64,000 bases of DNA, taken from Actinophytocola algeriensis (GTDB taxonomy: Bacteria; Actinomycetota; Actinomycetes; Mycobacteriales; Pseudonocardiaceae). The position numbers and the translations under genes are program-made. The stretch's first letter is position 1. Each line of letters starts with the position of its first letter. Location: contig NZ_JACHJQ010000001.1 in assembly GCF_014203735.1 (NCBI RefSeq), positions 124,001 to 188,000 of the forward strand, in the 5' to 3' direction. The notes under the pieces are model-generated. The model did no database searches. It was not told the origin of the DNA and saw nothing but the letters and a program-made list of their open reading frames with translations. Of the stretch, positions 46,849 through 55,700 are shown piece after piece.

Positions 46849-47598
46849 GTGGACGGCCAATCACCCAAGGACCGGTTCGTGACCGTGTTCGGTCGCAAGC
46901 CCGTACTGGAGGCGCTCGCCGATCGGCGGCTCGACGTGGACAAGGTCATTCTCGCCGACAACGCCCGCGGCGGCGCCGCCAAGGAGATCATCGACGCCGC
47001 TGGCGCGCGTTCCGTGCGGGTCGAGCGGGCCAGTGCGCACCGCGTGAAGGTGCTGGCGGGTAACGGGAAGCAGGACCAGGGGGTGCTCGCCGACGTCGTC
47101 GCGCCGCGGATGCGGCGGCTGGTCGACGGGCTCGCCGCGCGGCCCGCGACCGTGCTCGTGCTCGACGGGATCACCACCCCGGCCAACGTCGGGATGATCC
47201 TGCGGACCGCCACCGCCGCCGGGATCGAAGGGATCGTCGTGCCCCGGCGTGGCGTGGCGGGCATCGACCCGCTGGTCGTGAAGGCCTCCGCCGGAGTCGC
47301 GTTCCACGCGCCGGTGCTGCGCTGCTACACGGCCGAGGAGGCGTGCGCCGCGCTCCGCGACGCCGGTTACCCGCTGTACGCGCTGGACGGTGCCGCCCGC
47401 CAGTCGTTGTTCGACGCCACGCTGCCGCGCCGGGCCGCCTATGTGCTCGGCGGGGAGACGGCCGGGGTGAGTCCCGAGGTCCGCAAGCACGTCACGGGCC
47501 TGGCCTCGATCCCGATGGCGGGCGGGGTCGAGTCGCTGAACGTCGCCAGTGCGGCTGCCGTGCTGTGCTTCGAGCTGGTTCGTCGGCACGGTCAGTAA
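46849..47598 (+). CDS. TrmH/SpoU-family RNA 2'-O-methyltransferase
   Basis: 249 residues from GTG 46849. The SPOUT trefoil-knot domain shows LVLDGITTPANVGMILRTAT and AAGIEGIVVP (motif 1), YVLGGETAGVSPEV (motif 2) and IPMAGGVESLNVASAAAVLC (motif 3, AdoMet binding). An N-terminal RNA-recognition part (FGRKPVLEALADRRLDVDKV) is present. It should 2'-O-methylate a ribose in rRNA or tRNA; similar enzymes in actinomycetes give thiostrepton-type resistance, but that is not implied here. Monocistronic. Confidence 0.88.
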   Translation: MDGQSPKDRFVTVFGRKPVLEALADRRLDVDKVILADNARGGAAKEIIDAAGARSVRVERASAHRVKVLAGNGKQDQGVLADVVAPRMRRLVDGLAARPATVLVLDGITTPANVGMILRTATAAGIEGIVVPRRGVAGIDPLVVKASAGVAFHAPVLRCYTAEEACAALRDAGYPLYALDGAARQSLFDATLPRRAAYVLGGETAGVSPEVRKHVTGLASIPMAGGVESLNVASAAAVLCFELVRRHGQ

Positions 47599-47658
47599 CC
47601 GGACCATCCCATGGGGTGGTCTTTGTCCGGAATGGACGGTCCCTCAGCTCAGTAGGGC

Positions 47659-48156
47659 ATGACCGTTCCAGCTCTACCTGACGAGCCGTGCCATCTCCAG
47701 TTCCGGCGGCTGCCGGACTACGAACCGGACTGCGATCCGGACGGGATCGGGCCACCCATGCGGTGGTCGAGCCTGCGTCCCGCGACCGGCCCGCAGCTGC
47801 GCCTGGTGCCGCCCGCGCCGGAGCCTGACGGACCGCCCGTGGCTCCTGCCGCGTTGGCGCAGGTGCTGCGGCGGGTGCTGGAGGTGCTGGACGGGCGGCG
47901 GCCGGTGAACCAACTGCGGACGTTGTTGCCGGATGTGGCGTTCGAGGCGCTGCTCACGAGGTTGCGGACCGTGCGGCCGGGGGGTCGGCACGTGCTGCGG
48001 AAGCTGCGGACGTGTTACCCGACGAGGTCCGCGGTCGAGGTGAGCGCGGTGATCGGGATCAGCTCGCCCGCCGGGCGGGAGCGGGTGGTGGCGGCCGCGG
48101 CACGGTTCGAGCGCCACGGCGACCGGTGGCTGTGCGCGGTGCTGCGCATTCTGTGA
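47659..48156 (+). CDS. Rv3235-family protein
   Basis: 165 residues. The N-terminal half is Pro-rich and low-complexity. The C-terminal part (about 70-165: LRRVLEVLDGRRPVNQLRTL, GGRHVLRKLRTCYPTRSAVE, then ARFERHGDRWLCAVLRIL) is the conserved Rv3235-like domain of actinobacteria, which keeps its place near secA. Function unknown; cytosolic. A strong terminator and the third dispersed element follow. Confidence 0.82.
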   Translation: MTVPALPDEPCHLQFRRLPDYEPDCDPDGIGPPMRWSSLRPATGPQLRLVPPAPEPDGPPVAPAALAQVLRRVLEVLDGRRPVNQLRTLLPDVAFEALLTRLRTVRPGGRHVLRKLRTCYPTRSAVEVSAVIGISSPAGRERVVAAAARFERHGDRWLCAVLRIL

Positions 48157-48206
48157 CGGGTTTGGCCTCCGGCCCCCGGTTTCCACGCTACGGCGCACCA
48201 CCGACC

Positions 48207-48241
48207 AAACCGCCCGCCGCGCACCTGCCGGCGGGCGGTTT
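48207..48241 (+). terminator. Terminator after the Rv3235-like gene
   Basis: AAACCGCCCGCCG (48207-48219) and CGGCGGGCGGTTT (48229-48241) form a perfect 13-bp stem with a 9-nt loop, an A-run before and a T-run after. The last T bases are also the first bases of a DnaA-box-like 9-mer. Confidence 0.85.
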
Positions 48242-48416
48242 GTCCACAGGTCGATGAGTTGTCCACAGTTGGGCCGGCGCGCCTTGCTTTATCCACCCCA
48301 CCTGGTAGACTGGCAAGGCGGGACGCCCCCGGGACAGGGTGGGGGTTGCGTTCCGGCCGGTTTCGGTTCTGAGCTGGCCGTGGGGTGGCGGTCGGCGTCT
48401 CGGAAGGCGCTTTCGG
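48240..48416 (+). repeat. Dispersed DnaA-box/hairpin element, copy 3
   Basis: TTGTCCACA occurs at 48240-48248 and 48259-48267 (19 bp apart), with a third box TTATCCACC at 48289-48297. The core with the hairpin (48320-48354) is identical to copies 1 and 2. Promoter-like TTGCTT (48284-48289) and TAGACT (48306-48311) precede it. Only the first GAAGG..CTTTC palindrome remains (to about 48416); the second is missing where the convergent oxidoreductase gene ends. The gap 48157-48427 holds no gene. Confidence 0.9.
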
Positions 48417-48427
48417 GGCATCGGGCT

Positions 48428-49429
48428 TCACGCCTCCAGGACGATCTTGCCCGTCGCCTTGCCGTTCATCAGCAGGCGCAGGCCTTCCGCCGCTTCCTTC
48501 ATCGGCAGGCGCTGGTCGATCGGGGGGACCAGTTTTCCCTCGGCGACCAGTTGGTAGACCTCCACCAGCGCGCGGTTGAACGACGCTCCCGGCTTCACGT
48601 AGTAGAACGACGCCCGGCGGCCCCGCGCCCTGCCCAGTGGCTTGCCCAGCCACCACGACGCGAACCTCCGGATGGTCCGCAGGTACGGCACGACCCAGTG
48701 GTTGTTGTCGTTCAGCGTGCTGGCACTGCCGTAGTTCACCAGGATCCCGCCGTCGGCCAGCAGGTCGTACGACACCCGCAGGCTGTCGCCGCCGAGGTGG
48801 TCGAACACCGCGTCCACGCCGCCCGGCGCCAGTTCGCGCACCCGCGCCGCCACGTCCTCCGTGCGGTAGTCGATCGGGGTCGCGCCCAGGGTCCGGACCG
48901 CGTCGTGCTTCGACTGCGACGCCGTGCCCAGGACTTTCGCGCCCGCCGCCACCGTCAACTGCACCAGCAGCGTGCCCACGCCGCCCGACGCGCCGTGCAC
49001 GAGCACCGTCTGGCCGGGCCGGACCGCCGCGGTCTGGTGGACCATCTGCCACGCCGTGACGCCGTTCATCGTCGCCGCCGCGGCCACGCCCGCGTCCAGG
49101 CCGTCCGGGACCGGCACCAGGCGGTCGGCCTTCACGGCCACGTGGGTGCGCCACGCGCCGGTCACCATCAGCGCCGCCACCCGGTCGCCGACGGCCACGC
49201 CCGTCACGTCCTCCCCGAGTGACGTGACCTCGCCGACCAGGTCGTAGCCCGGCACGAACGGGTACTTCGGCTGCATCGGGTAGCGGTGGCTCAGCATCTG
49301 CACCTCCGCGAAGCTCACGCCGCTCGCCAGCACCCGCACCAGTGCCTCGCCGCGACCGGGCGCGGGCGAGTCGGTGTCGGCGACCCGCAGCTTCTCCGGG
49401 CCGCCGCGGTCGGTCAGGACGATCTCCAT
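48428..49429 (-). CDS. Zinc-type alcohol dehydrogenase-like quinone oxidoreductase (MDR)
   Basis: 333 residues, medium-chain reductase fold. YPFVPGYDLVGEVTSLGEDV is the N-terminal catalytic-domain signature, and the Rossmann loop VLVHGASGGVGTLLVQL binds NADPH, followed by FDHLGGDSLRVSYDLL. No structural zinc cysteines are present, so it belongs to the quinone oxidoreductase/enoyl-reductase branch. Substrate unknown. GGAG lies upstream of the ATG. A consensus promoter and a palindromic operator lie 13-60 bp upstream, so it is probably induced by a small molecule through a MarR/TetR-type repressor. Confidence 0.87.
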   Translation of the reverse strand: MEIVLTDRGGPEKLRVADTDSPAPGRGEALVRVLASGVSFAEVQMLSHRYPMQPKYPFVPGYDLVGEVTSLGEDVTGVAVGDRVAALMVTGAWRTHVAVKADRLVPVPDGLDAGVAAAATMNGVTAWQMVHQTAAVRPGQTVLVHGASGGVGTLLVQLTVAAGAKVLGTASQSKHDAVRTLGATPIDYRTEDVAARVRELAPGGVDAVFDHLGGDSLRVSYDLLADGGILVNYGSASTLNDNNHWVVPYLRTIRRFASWWLGKPLGRARGRRASFYYVKPGASFNRALVEVYQLVAEGKLVPPIDQRLPMKEAAEGLRLLMNGKATGKIVLEA

Positions 49430-49441
49430 GTCAGCTCCTTG

Positions 49442-49489
49442 GTTAGATGTTCTAACACAAATTAGAGCCTCTCAAAGTCACGCTGTCAA
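49442..49489 (-). promoter_or_regulatory. Consensus promoter and operator of the oxidoreductase gene
   Basis: On the minus strand TTGACA (49489-49484) and TCTAAT (49466-49461) are exactly 17 bp apart. The palindrome GTTAGATGTTCTAAC (49442-49456; 6-bp arms, 3-bp centre) lies over the expected start of transcription, 13 bp before the ATG. This is where a repressor would block initiation. No regulator gene is adjacent. Confidence 0.7.
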
Positions 49490-49587
49490 GCGGACGGCGC
49501 GCACCCCGGGGAAGGCGTGACACTATGGCGGTACATCAGCCGAGAACGGTCACAAACCGTCCGACTTCCGAGGAGGCGAGCCAACCC

Positions 49588-51216
49588 ATGGACGCCGTTT
49601 CGTCTGTGCCCGAGCCGGTCAACGAGCCGGTGCGCGGCTATGCGCCGGGCAGTGCCGAGCGCGAGTCACTGCAGCGCAGGATCGCCGAGCTGGAGGGTGA
49701 GCGGCACGAGCTCACGATGACGATCGGCGGGGAGCGGCGGATGGCGGGCGGCGACCCCATCGACGTCGTCCAGCCGCACGACCACCGGCACGTCCTCGGT
49801 GTGTCCGGGCAGGCCACCGGCAAGGACGTCGCGGACGCCGTCGCCGCCGCGAAGCAGGCCGCCCCGGCCTGGCGCGACCTGCCGTTCGACGAGCGGGCCG
49901 CCGTGCTGCTGCGCGCCGCCGACCTGCTGTCCGGCCCCTGGCGCGACACGATCAACGCCGCGACGGTCCTCGGCCAGTCCAAGTCCGCCCAGCAGGCCGA
50001 GATCGACAGCGCGTGCGAGCTGATCGACTTCTGGCGGTTCAACGTCTCCTACGCGCGCCGCGTGCTCGCCGAGCAGCCCGCGTCCAGCCCCGGTGTGTGG
50101 AACCGGTTCGACCACCGGCCGCTCGACGGGTTCGTCACCGCGATCACCCCGTTCAACTTCACCGCCATCGCGGGCAACCTGCCGACCGCGCCCGCGCTCA
50201 TGGGCAACACGGTCGTCTGGAAGCCGTCGCCCACCCAGCAGCTCGCCGCGCACTACACGATGCGCCTGCTCGAGGCCGCGGGCCTGCCACCCGGTGTGAT
50301 CAACATGGTGACCGGCGACGGCGCCGCGGTCAGCGAGGTCGCGATGACCGACCCGGACTTCGCCGGCCTGCACTTCACCGGCTCCACCAAGACGTTCCGG
50401 CACCTGTGGCGCCTGATGGGCGAGCAGCTGGACACCTACCGCTCGTACCCGAGGATCGTCGGCGAGACCGGCGGCAAGGACTTCGTCGTCGCGCACCGCT
50501 CCGCGGACCCGGCCGCGGTCGCGATCGGCCTCGTGCGCGGTGCTTTCGAGTACCAGGGCCAGAAGTGCTCGGCCGCGTCCCGCGCGTACATCTCGCGGTC
50601 GCTGTGGGAGGGCGGCCTGCGGGAGCAGCTGGTCGACCTGACGACGTCGCTGTCCTACGGCGATGTCACCGACTTCAGCCACTTCGGTGGCGCGGTGATC
50701 GACTCGCGGGCCTTCGCCAAGCACAAGGACGTCCTCGCCCGCGCGGCGAACACGGCCACGCTCGAGGTCCTGGCCGGCGGCACCTGCGACGACTCGGTCG
50801 GCTACTTCGTGCAGCCCACCGTCCTGCTCGGCTCCGACCCGACCGACGAGGTGTTCACCACCGAGTGGTTCGGCCCGATCCTCGCGGTCACGGTGTTCGA
50901 CGACAGCGACTACGGCAAGGTCCTCGAGCTGGTCGACACGTCCACGCCGTACGCGCTCACCGGGGCGGTGTTCGCCACCGACCGCGCCGCCATCGAGGAG
51001 GCGCACCGGACGCTGCGCTTCGCGGCGGGCAACTTCTACGTCAACGACAAGCCGACCGGCGCGGTCGTCGGCCAGCAGCCGTTCGGCGGCAGCCGTGGCT
51101 CCGGCACCAACGACAAGGCGGGCTCGATCTACAACCTGCAGCGGTGGGTGAGCCCGCGCTCGGTCAAGGAGACGTTCGTCCCCGCGACCGAGCACGGCTA
51201 CCCGCACATGGGCTGA
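49588..51216 (+). CDS. pruA: L-glutamate gamma-semialdehyde (P5C) dehydrogenase
   Basis: 542 residues. It oxidises glutamate semialdehyde to glutamate with NAD, the last step of proline breakdown. TAITPFNFTAIAGNLPTAPA is the family block, VGETGGKDFVVAH has the catalytic Glu, and FEYQGQKCSAASRAYI has the catalytic Cys. FFGPILAVTV-type WFGPILAVTVFDDSDY and the end QPFGGSRGSGTNDKAGSI match PruA/RocA. ATG 49588 is preceded by AGGAGG (11 nt). No proline dehydrogenase is adjacent. The stop abuts the stop of the convergent LCP gene with no gap. Confidence 0.92.
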   Translation: MDAVSSVPEPVNEPVRGYAPGSAERESLQRRIAELEGERHELTMTIGGERRMAGGDPIDVVQPHDHRHVLGVSGQATGKDVADAVAAAKQAAPAWRDLPFDERAAVLLRAADLLSGPWRDTINAATVLGQSKSAQQAEIDSACELIDFWRFNVSYARRVLAEQPASSPGVWNRFDHRPLDGFVTAITPFNFTAIAGNLPTAPALMGNTVVWKPSPTQQLAAHYTMRLLEAAGLPPGVINMVTGDGAAVSEVAMTDPDFAGLHFTGSTKTFRHLWRLMGEQLDTYRSYPRIVGETGGKDFVVAHRSADPAAVAIGLVRGAFEYQGQKCSAASRAYISRSLWEGGLREQLVDLTTSLSYGDVTDFSHFGGAVIDSRAFAKHKDVLARAANTATLEVLAGGTCDDSVGYFVQPTVLLGSDPTDEVFTTEWFGPILAVTVFDDSDYGKVLELVDTSTPYALTGAVFATDRAAIEEAHRTLRFAAGNFYVNDKPTGAVVGQQPFGGSRGSGTNDKAGSIYNLQRWVSPRSVKETFVPATEHGYPHMG

Positions 51217-52185
51217 TCAGTTCACGCAGGGCACGCCGTCCACGGGCGGCGTGCCCTTGATCCCGCCCACGTACTCCGTGACCTGGGCGGGGTCGACGGC
51301 GACGACCGAGCCGGCGCCGGGGACCTCGTGTGCACCGTCGGTGATCGGGATCGTGCCGACGTGCAGCGACGGTGCCGCGGCCAGCTGCCCGGCGAGGCCG
51401 AGGAGGTCGAGCCCGGGGTCGGTCTGGAGCCTGCCCGCCACGGCGTCGACGAGCTCGGTGAGGTCGGCGTCGCCGAGCTTGGCCACCACACCCTGCAGGA
51501 ACACCTGCGCGCGCTTGACCCGGTCGAAGTCGCCGTTCGGCAGGCCGTGGCGCTGGCGGACGAACCCGAGCGCCGCGTCGCCGGTGACCACCTGCTCACC
51601 GGCGGGCAGGTCGACGCCCGCGTAGGGGTCCTCGGCGGGTGCGTTCAGGCACACCCGCACCCCGCCGACCGCGTCGGCGAGGTCGGCGAACGCGGCCATG
51701 TCGACGAACGCGTAGTGCTCGGGCTGCACCCCGGTCAGGTCGCGGACCACGTCGAGCAGCTTGTCGGTGTCGAAGAACTTCCTGACCTGGCTGATCCTGA
51801 GCGGCGGGCCCTCCGGCAGGTGGACCCAGGAGTCGCGTGGCAGTGACACCAGGCTCACGGCGCCGTCCTCGTGGACCTGCGCGAGCGCGAGCGTGTCGGT
51901 GCGGCCCTCGGCGTCGAGCCCGCCCACCAGGACGCTCGTCGGCTGGACCGTGTTCTGCTGCGGCTGGTCGGCGGCGGGCGGGGCGCTGCGGCGGAACACC
52001 TCGGGGATCACGAACGTGGCCACCGCGGCGATGACCACCACCACGGCCGCGGTGGCGAGCACCAGCCCGTACCGGCGCCGCGGCTTGCCGCGCAGGGTGT
52101 CGAGGACCTCGCGGCCGTCGACGGCGCGGGCCGCCTGGTCGGCGAACACGTCCCGGATGAGCTGTTCTGTGCGGTCCTCGGTCAT
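51217..52185 (-). CDS. LCP-domain membrane protein partnered with an ECF sigma factor
   Basis: 322 residues. A cytoplasmic N-terminus of about 37 residues (MTEDRTEQLIRDVFADQAAR) is followed by one membrane helix (about 40-62) and an extracytoplasmic LytR-CpsA-Psr domain. GRTDTLALAQV, VSLVSLPRDSWVHLP, HYAFVDMAAFADLADAVGGV and FVRQRHGLPNGDFDRVKRAQ are the conserved LCP blocks with the Asp and Arg residues that bind the prenyl-pyrophosphate. LCP enzymes attach polymers to peptidoglycan. The ATG overlaps the sigma-factor stop (ATGA), the place where an anti-sigma gene usually lies; the short N-terminal part could serve that role. Confidence 0.83.
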   Translation of the reverse strand: MTEDRTEQLIRDVFADQAARAVDGREVLDTLRGKPRRRYGLVLATAAVVVVIAAVATFVIPEVFRRSAPPAADQPQQNTVQPTSVLVGGLDAEGRTDTLALAQVHEDGAVSLVSLPRDSWVHLPEGPPLRISQVRKFFDTDKLLDVVRDLTGVQPEHYAFVDMAAFADLADAVGGVRVCLNAPAEDPYAGVDLPAGEQVVTGDAALGFVRQRHGLPNGDFDRVKRAQVFLQGVVAKLGDADLTELVDAVAGRLQTDPGLDLLGLAGQLAAAPSLHVGTIPITDGAHEVPGAGSVVAVDPAQVTEYVGGIKGTPPVDGVPCVN

Positions 52186-52685
52186 GAGTAGGCCTCGCTC
52201 ACGTGGTGCTGGTGTGCGGCGCGCAGGGTCGACAGGGCGCGCGAGATGTGGCTGCGGACCGTGCCAGCCGAGCAGCCGAGCAGGTCGGCGATCTCGGCGT
52301 CGGTGCGGTCCTCGTAGTAGCGGAGCACGAGTGCGGCGCGTTGTTTGCGGGGCAGGGTCGCGATCCTGCCCCGCATGGCGTCGCGTTCCGCGTAGCCCGT
52401 GGCGTGGTCGGCGGTCGGGGTCCCGAGCGCGTCCAGCGTGCTGTGCGAAACGGCGCGAGCCGCCCTGCGCCGCCGCCACGACAGGTACTCGTTGATGATC
52501 ATGCGGCGCACGTAGGAGTCCCGCGCCTGCAACTGGCCGATGTGCGACCACTTCCGCTGCGCCCGCAGGAGCACCTCCTGGACCACGTCCTGCGCGAGGT
52601 GGGGATCGCAGGTCATGGCGGTCGCGAACCGCAGGAGGCGGTCGAGCCGGTCGACCACGTACTGGTCGAAGCTGTCCAGCACCAC
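52182..52685 (-). CDS. SigE-family ECF RNA polymerase sigma factor
   Basis: 167 residues, GTG start. Region 2 is FDQYVVDRLDRLLRFATAMT with DPHLAQDVVQEVLLRAQRKW, which contacts the core enzyme and the -10 element. Region 4 is TLPRKQRAALVLRYYEDRTD and AEIADLLGCSAGTVRSHISR, the -35-binding helix-turn-helix. No extra C-terminal SnoaL domain, so it is not the ECF41 type. It is translationally coupled to the LCP membrane protein. The target regulon is unknown; cell-wall stress is a reasonable guess from the partner. Confidence 0.88.
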   Translation of the reverse strand: MVLDSFDQYVVDRLDRLLRFATAMTCDPHLAQDVVQEVLLRAQRKWSHIGQLQARDSYVRRMIINEYLSWRRRRAARAVSHSTLDALGTPTADHATGYAERDAMRGRIATLPRKQRAALVLRYYEDRTDAEIADLLGCSAGTVRSHISRALSTLRAAHQHHVSEAYS

Positions 52686-52766
52686 GACTCCGTTCTGTGT
52701 CGGTGAGGGTCGCCCGTAGAACGTGGCCGGGTGGTCGTTTTGTTGAGTCCGTTCGCAGACTCCTGG

Positions 52767-55700
52767 TCAGGCGGTCATCCAGGCGCGCAGCGCGCGCAGG
52801 CTGTTCTTCGCCGGCCGGGCGAGCCGGTCGTCGGCGAGGGCGGTGTCGAGGGTGGCGATCGCGGTGTCCCGGTTGCCGCACCCGATCAGACGAGACGCGG
52901 CCTCGACACCGTGTGCGATCTCGTCGCCGTGGTGGCGGACCACGTCCAGCCACACCGCGACCGCCGCGTCGAGCAGCCCTTCCTTCGCGAACGCCTCGGC
53001 GACCTCGAGCCGGTACTTCGCGAGGACGTCGCGGGTGAGGACTTCGGTGAGGATCTCGTCGGCAGCCGCCGCGCCGCCGATGGCGAGCCACGCTTCGACG
53101 GCGGTGTCCAGCCAGGTCCGGTCGATGTTGGTGCGGACCGCCCTGCGTGCGGCGGCGATCGCTTCCTCGGTCCGCCCGATCCTGCTCAGGCCCTCGATGA
53201 GGTGCACGTGTTGGTAGCCGGCCACGTCGGGCAGCACGTCGGCGATGGCGGCCAGCAGCTCGTCCGTCAGCCCGATCTTCTCGTTGCCGAGGATCTCCTC
53301 GACGAGGAGATCGGAGAACACCTCCATCCGCACGCCCTTGACCAGCATGTCCACGATCAGGCCGCGCCCCAGGTCCACGTGGCCTGCCCGGCACAGGATC
53401 TCCGCGGCTTCCGTCTGGTGGCGTGGGTCGAGCCCCGCCGCGAGGCGGTGCACCTCCTCGGCCGTGCCGTGATCGCCGGACGCCAGCAGCACCTCGGCGA
53501 TGAGGGCGAAGTCGTACGGGCCGATCAACGGCTCCGCGAGCGCGGCGCGGAGGCGCTCGGCGATCGCCGGCACTTCGCCGAGCCCGGTCAACAGCCGCGC
53601 GAGCTGCGCGAGATGTTCTGCCCTGAGGTGGTTCGCTTCCTCGACGGTCCGGAGCAGCTCGGCTTTGGCGCCGCATTCGGTCAGCACGTACGCGGCGCTG
53701 TGGAACTCGCTCCCGTCGATCGTCGAGCGGGCCAGGGCGCGTCGTGCCAGGTCGACCGCGAAGGTCTGGTGTCCGCGCTCGTGGAGCCGCTTGGCCGCCC
53801 ACGTCAGGTGCGATGTCGAGAAGACCTCCGCCGAGGACAGGATGTCGGCCGCGCGTCCGCGGTCCGCCGCGGCCGCGACAGCGAGGACGAAGTCCTCCTC
53901 CGGCACGTTGGGCACGGCCAGGACCAGCGTGATCGCCCAGTCAGCGTCGTCAGCACGGCCGGAGCGCACGGCGAGGTCGGCGAGTACACCCCAGCCCACC
54001 GCGCTGTCGCCGACGGTGTCGGCGATCCGGGCGGCACCGGGCGGCAGGGGCAGGTCCGCGCCGGGCCGCACTGCCGGGTCGGCACGCAACGTCGTGCACA
54101 ACGCGCCGACGAGCCGGGCCGCCGCGTCGGTCATCTCGTGCTCGAGCATGAGCTGGGCGACGGCCATGACCGTCAGATGGTCGTTTCGGTGTTCTGCCGT
54201 GCGCACGAGCACCCGTTCCGCACGTGCCAGGCCGTCGGGCACCAGCTCACCCAGCGCCGACACGGATCGCCGGATCGCCGTGAGCCCGGCGTCCTCGGCG
54301 AACCGGGTCAGCCACTCGGCAGCCTCCTCCGGCGCCACCAGCTTCCCCAGCGCGACCGCGCACTCGATCCGGACGGTCTCGGCCAGGTGCGGGTCGTCGC
54401 GCATGGTCCGCAAGCGGTTCAGCACGGGATCGCCGAGGGACGCGGAGGAAAGCCCGCCGAGCACCTCGCCGACCTCCTCGGCGTCGTCCCAGGCGTCGGC
54501 GAGCGCGCCAGTGCACAGCAGCAGGTCCACCAAGCGGTCCACGACCGACGCGGCCAGCTCGGGATCCGCTTCGATGTCCTCGGCGAGCAGCCGCCCGGCG
54601 AGCAGCACCTTCTCCTTCGTCCCGGCGAGCAGTGTGCGCAGCACCCGGCCGATGTCGTGGTTGTTCCTGCCCCACAACACGAACGTGAACAAGGCGTACG
54701 CGCGGCCCGCGTCCGAGAGGCCACGCTCGATCCACTCGTCGAGATCCGGGAAGTCCGAGGGGATCGCGCCCGCGCTGTACCGCGCCGCCAGGAACTCCGC
54801 GAACGAGTGGTGCCGGAACTCGAGGTCCTTCTCCGTGCGGGTGAAGACACCGGTGCCCGCGAGCACCTCCGCCAGGTCGGACTGCCACGCGGCGGGCAAC
54901 GCGTCCCGGCGGGTCCGCACCCAGTCGTACGCGGCGTCCAGCAGCGACTCCGCGTGCATCCGGCCGGCCGCCATGTGCTCGATGATCTCGACGCGGTGCT
55001 GGTGCGCCCACTCCACCAGCGCGAGCCGGTCCGGTGTCGTGTGCAGCGACCGGCGCAGGTCGGCCAACGTGTCGCGCCTGCGCGGGTGGTCGTCCAGCAG
55101 GTAGGTCATGAACCGCTCGTACAGGCGCATGCGGCTGTTCGGCAGCGGGCGGCCGGGTTCCAGCGTCTTGGCGATGGCCGCGATCGTCGCGAGCAGCGGG
55201 TTGCGGAGGAGATCGCGCAGCCTGCTGTCGTGGGCCTGGCTGAGGAAGTCCTCTGCGCGGCCGGTGTAGTCGATGGGGCTCTGCGCCCGGAACCAGTGGT
55301 TGGCGAACTCCGCCAGCCCGGACCTGCCGAACGGCTGGATCACCACGGTCGCCACGCCCGCCTTGTCCAGCGGATCCATCTCGGCCTTCGGCAGCTGCCG
55401 GGTGGTGATCACCAGCCGCTGGTCGGTGTTCCTCCGGATCTGGTGGACGAGCGTGGTGATGAGCCGCGCACGGGCTTCGGGCTCGGTGATCTCGTCGAGG
55501 CCGTCGATGAAGACCAGCCAGCGTGCGCCGAGGGAGCGGCGGGCCAGCACCTCCGGTTTCGGCCGTTGCGAGAGCAACCCGCCGAGGGTTTCTTCCGTAC
55601 CGGCCGCGAGGAGTTCGGCCCACGCCTTGTTCTCCACCAGCGCCCGCGCGGGAATCCGCAGCGGCAGGACCGGCTCGGCGAGCGGCGGCGGCCCCGGATG

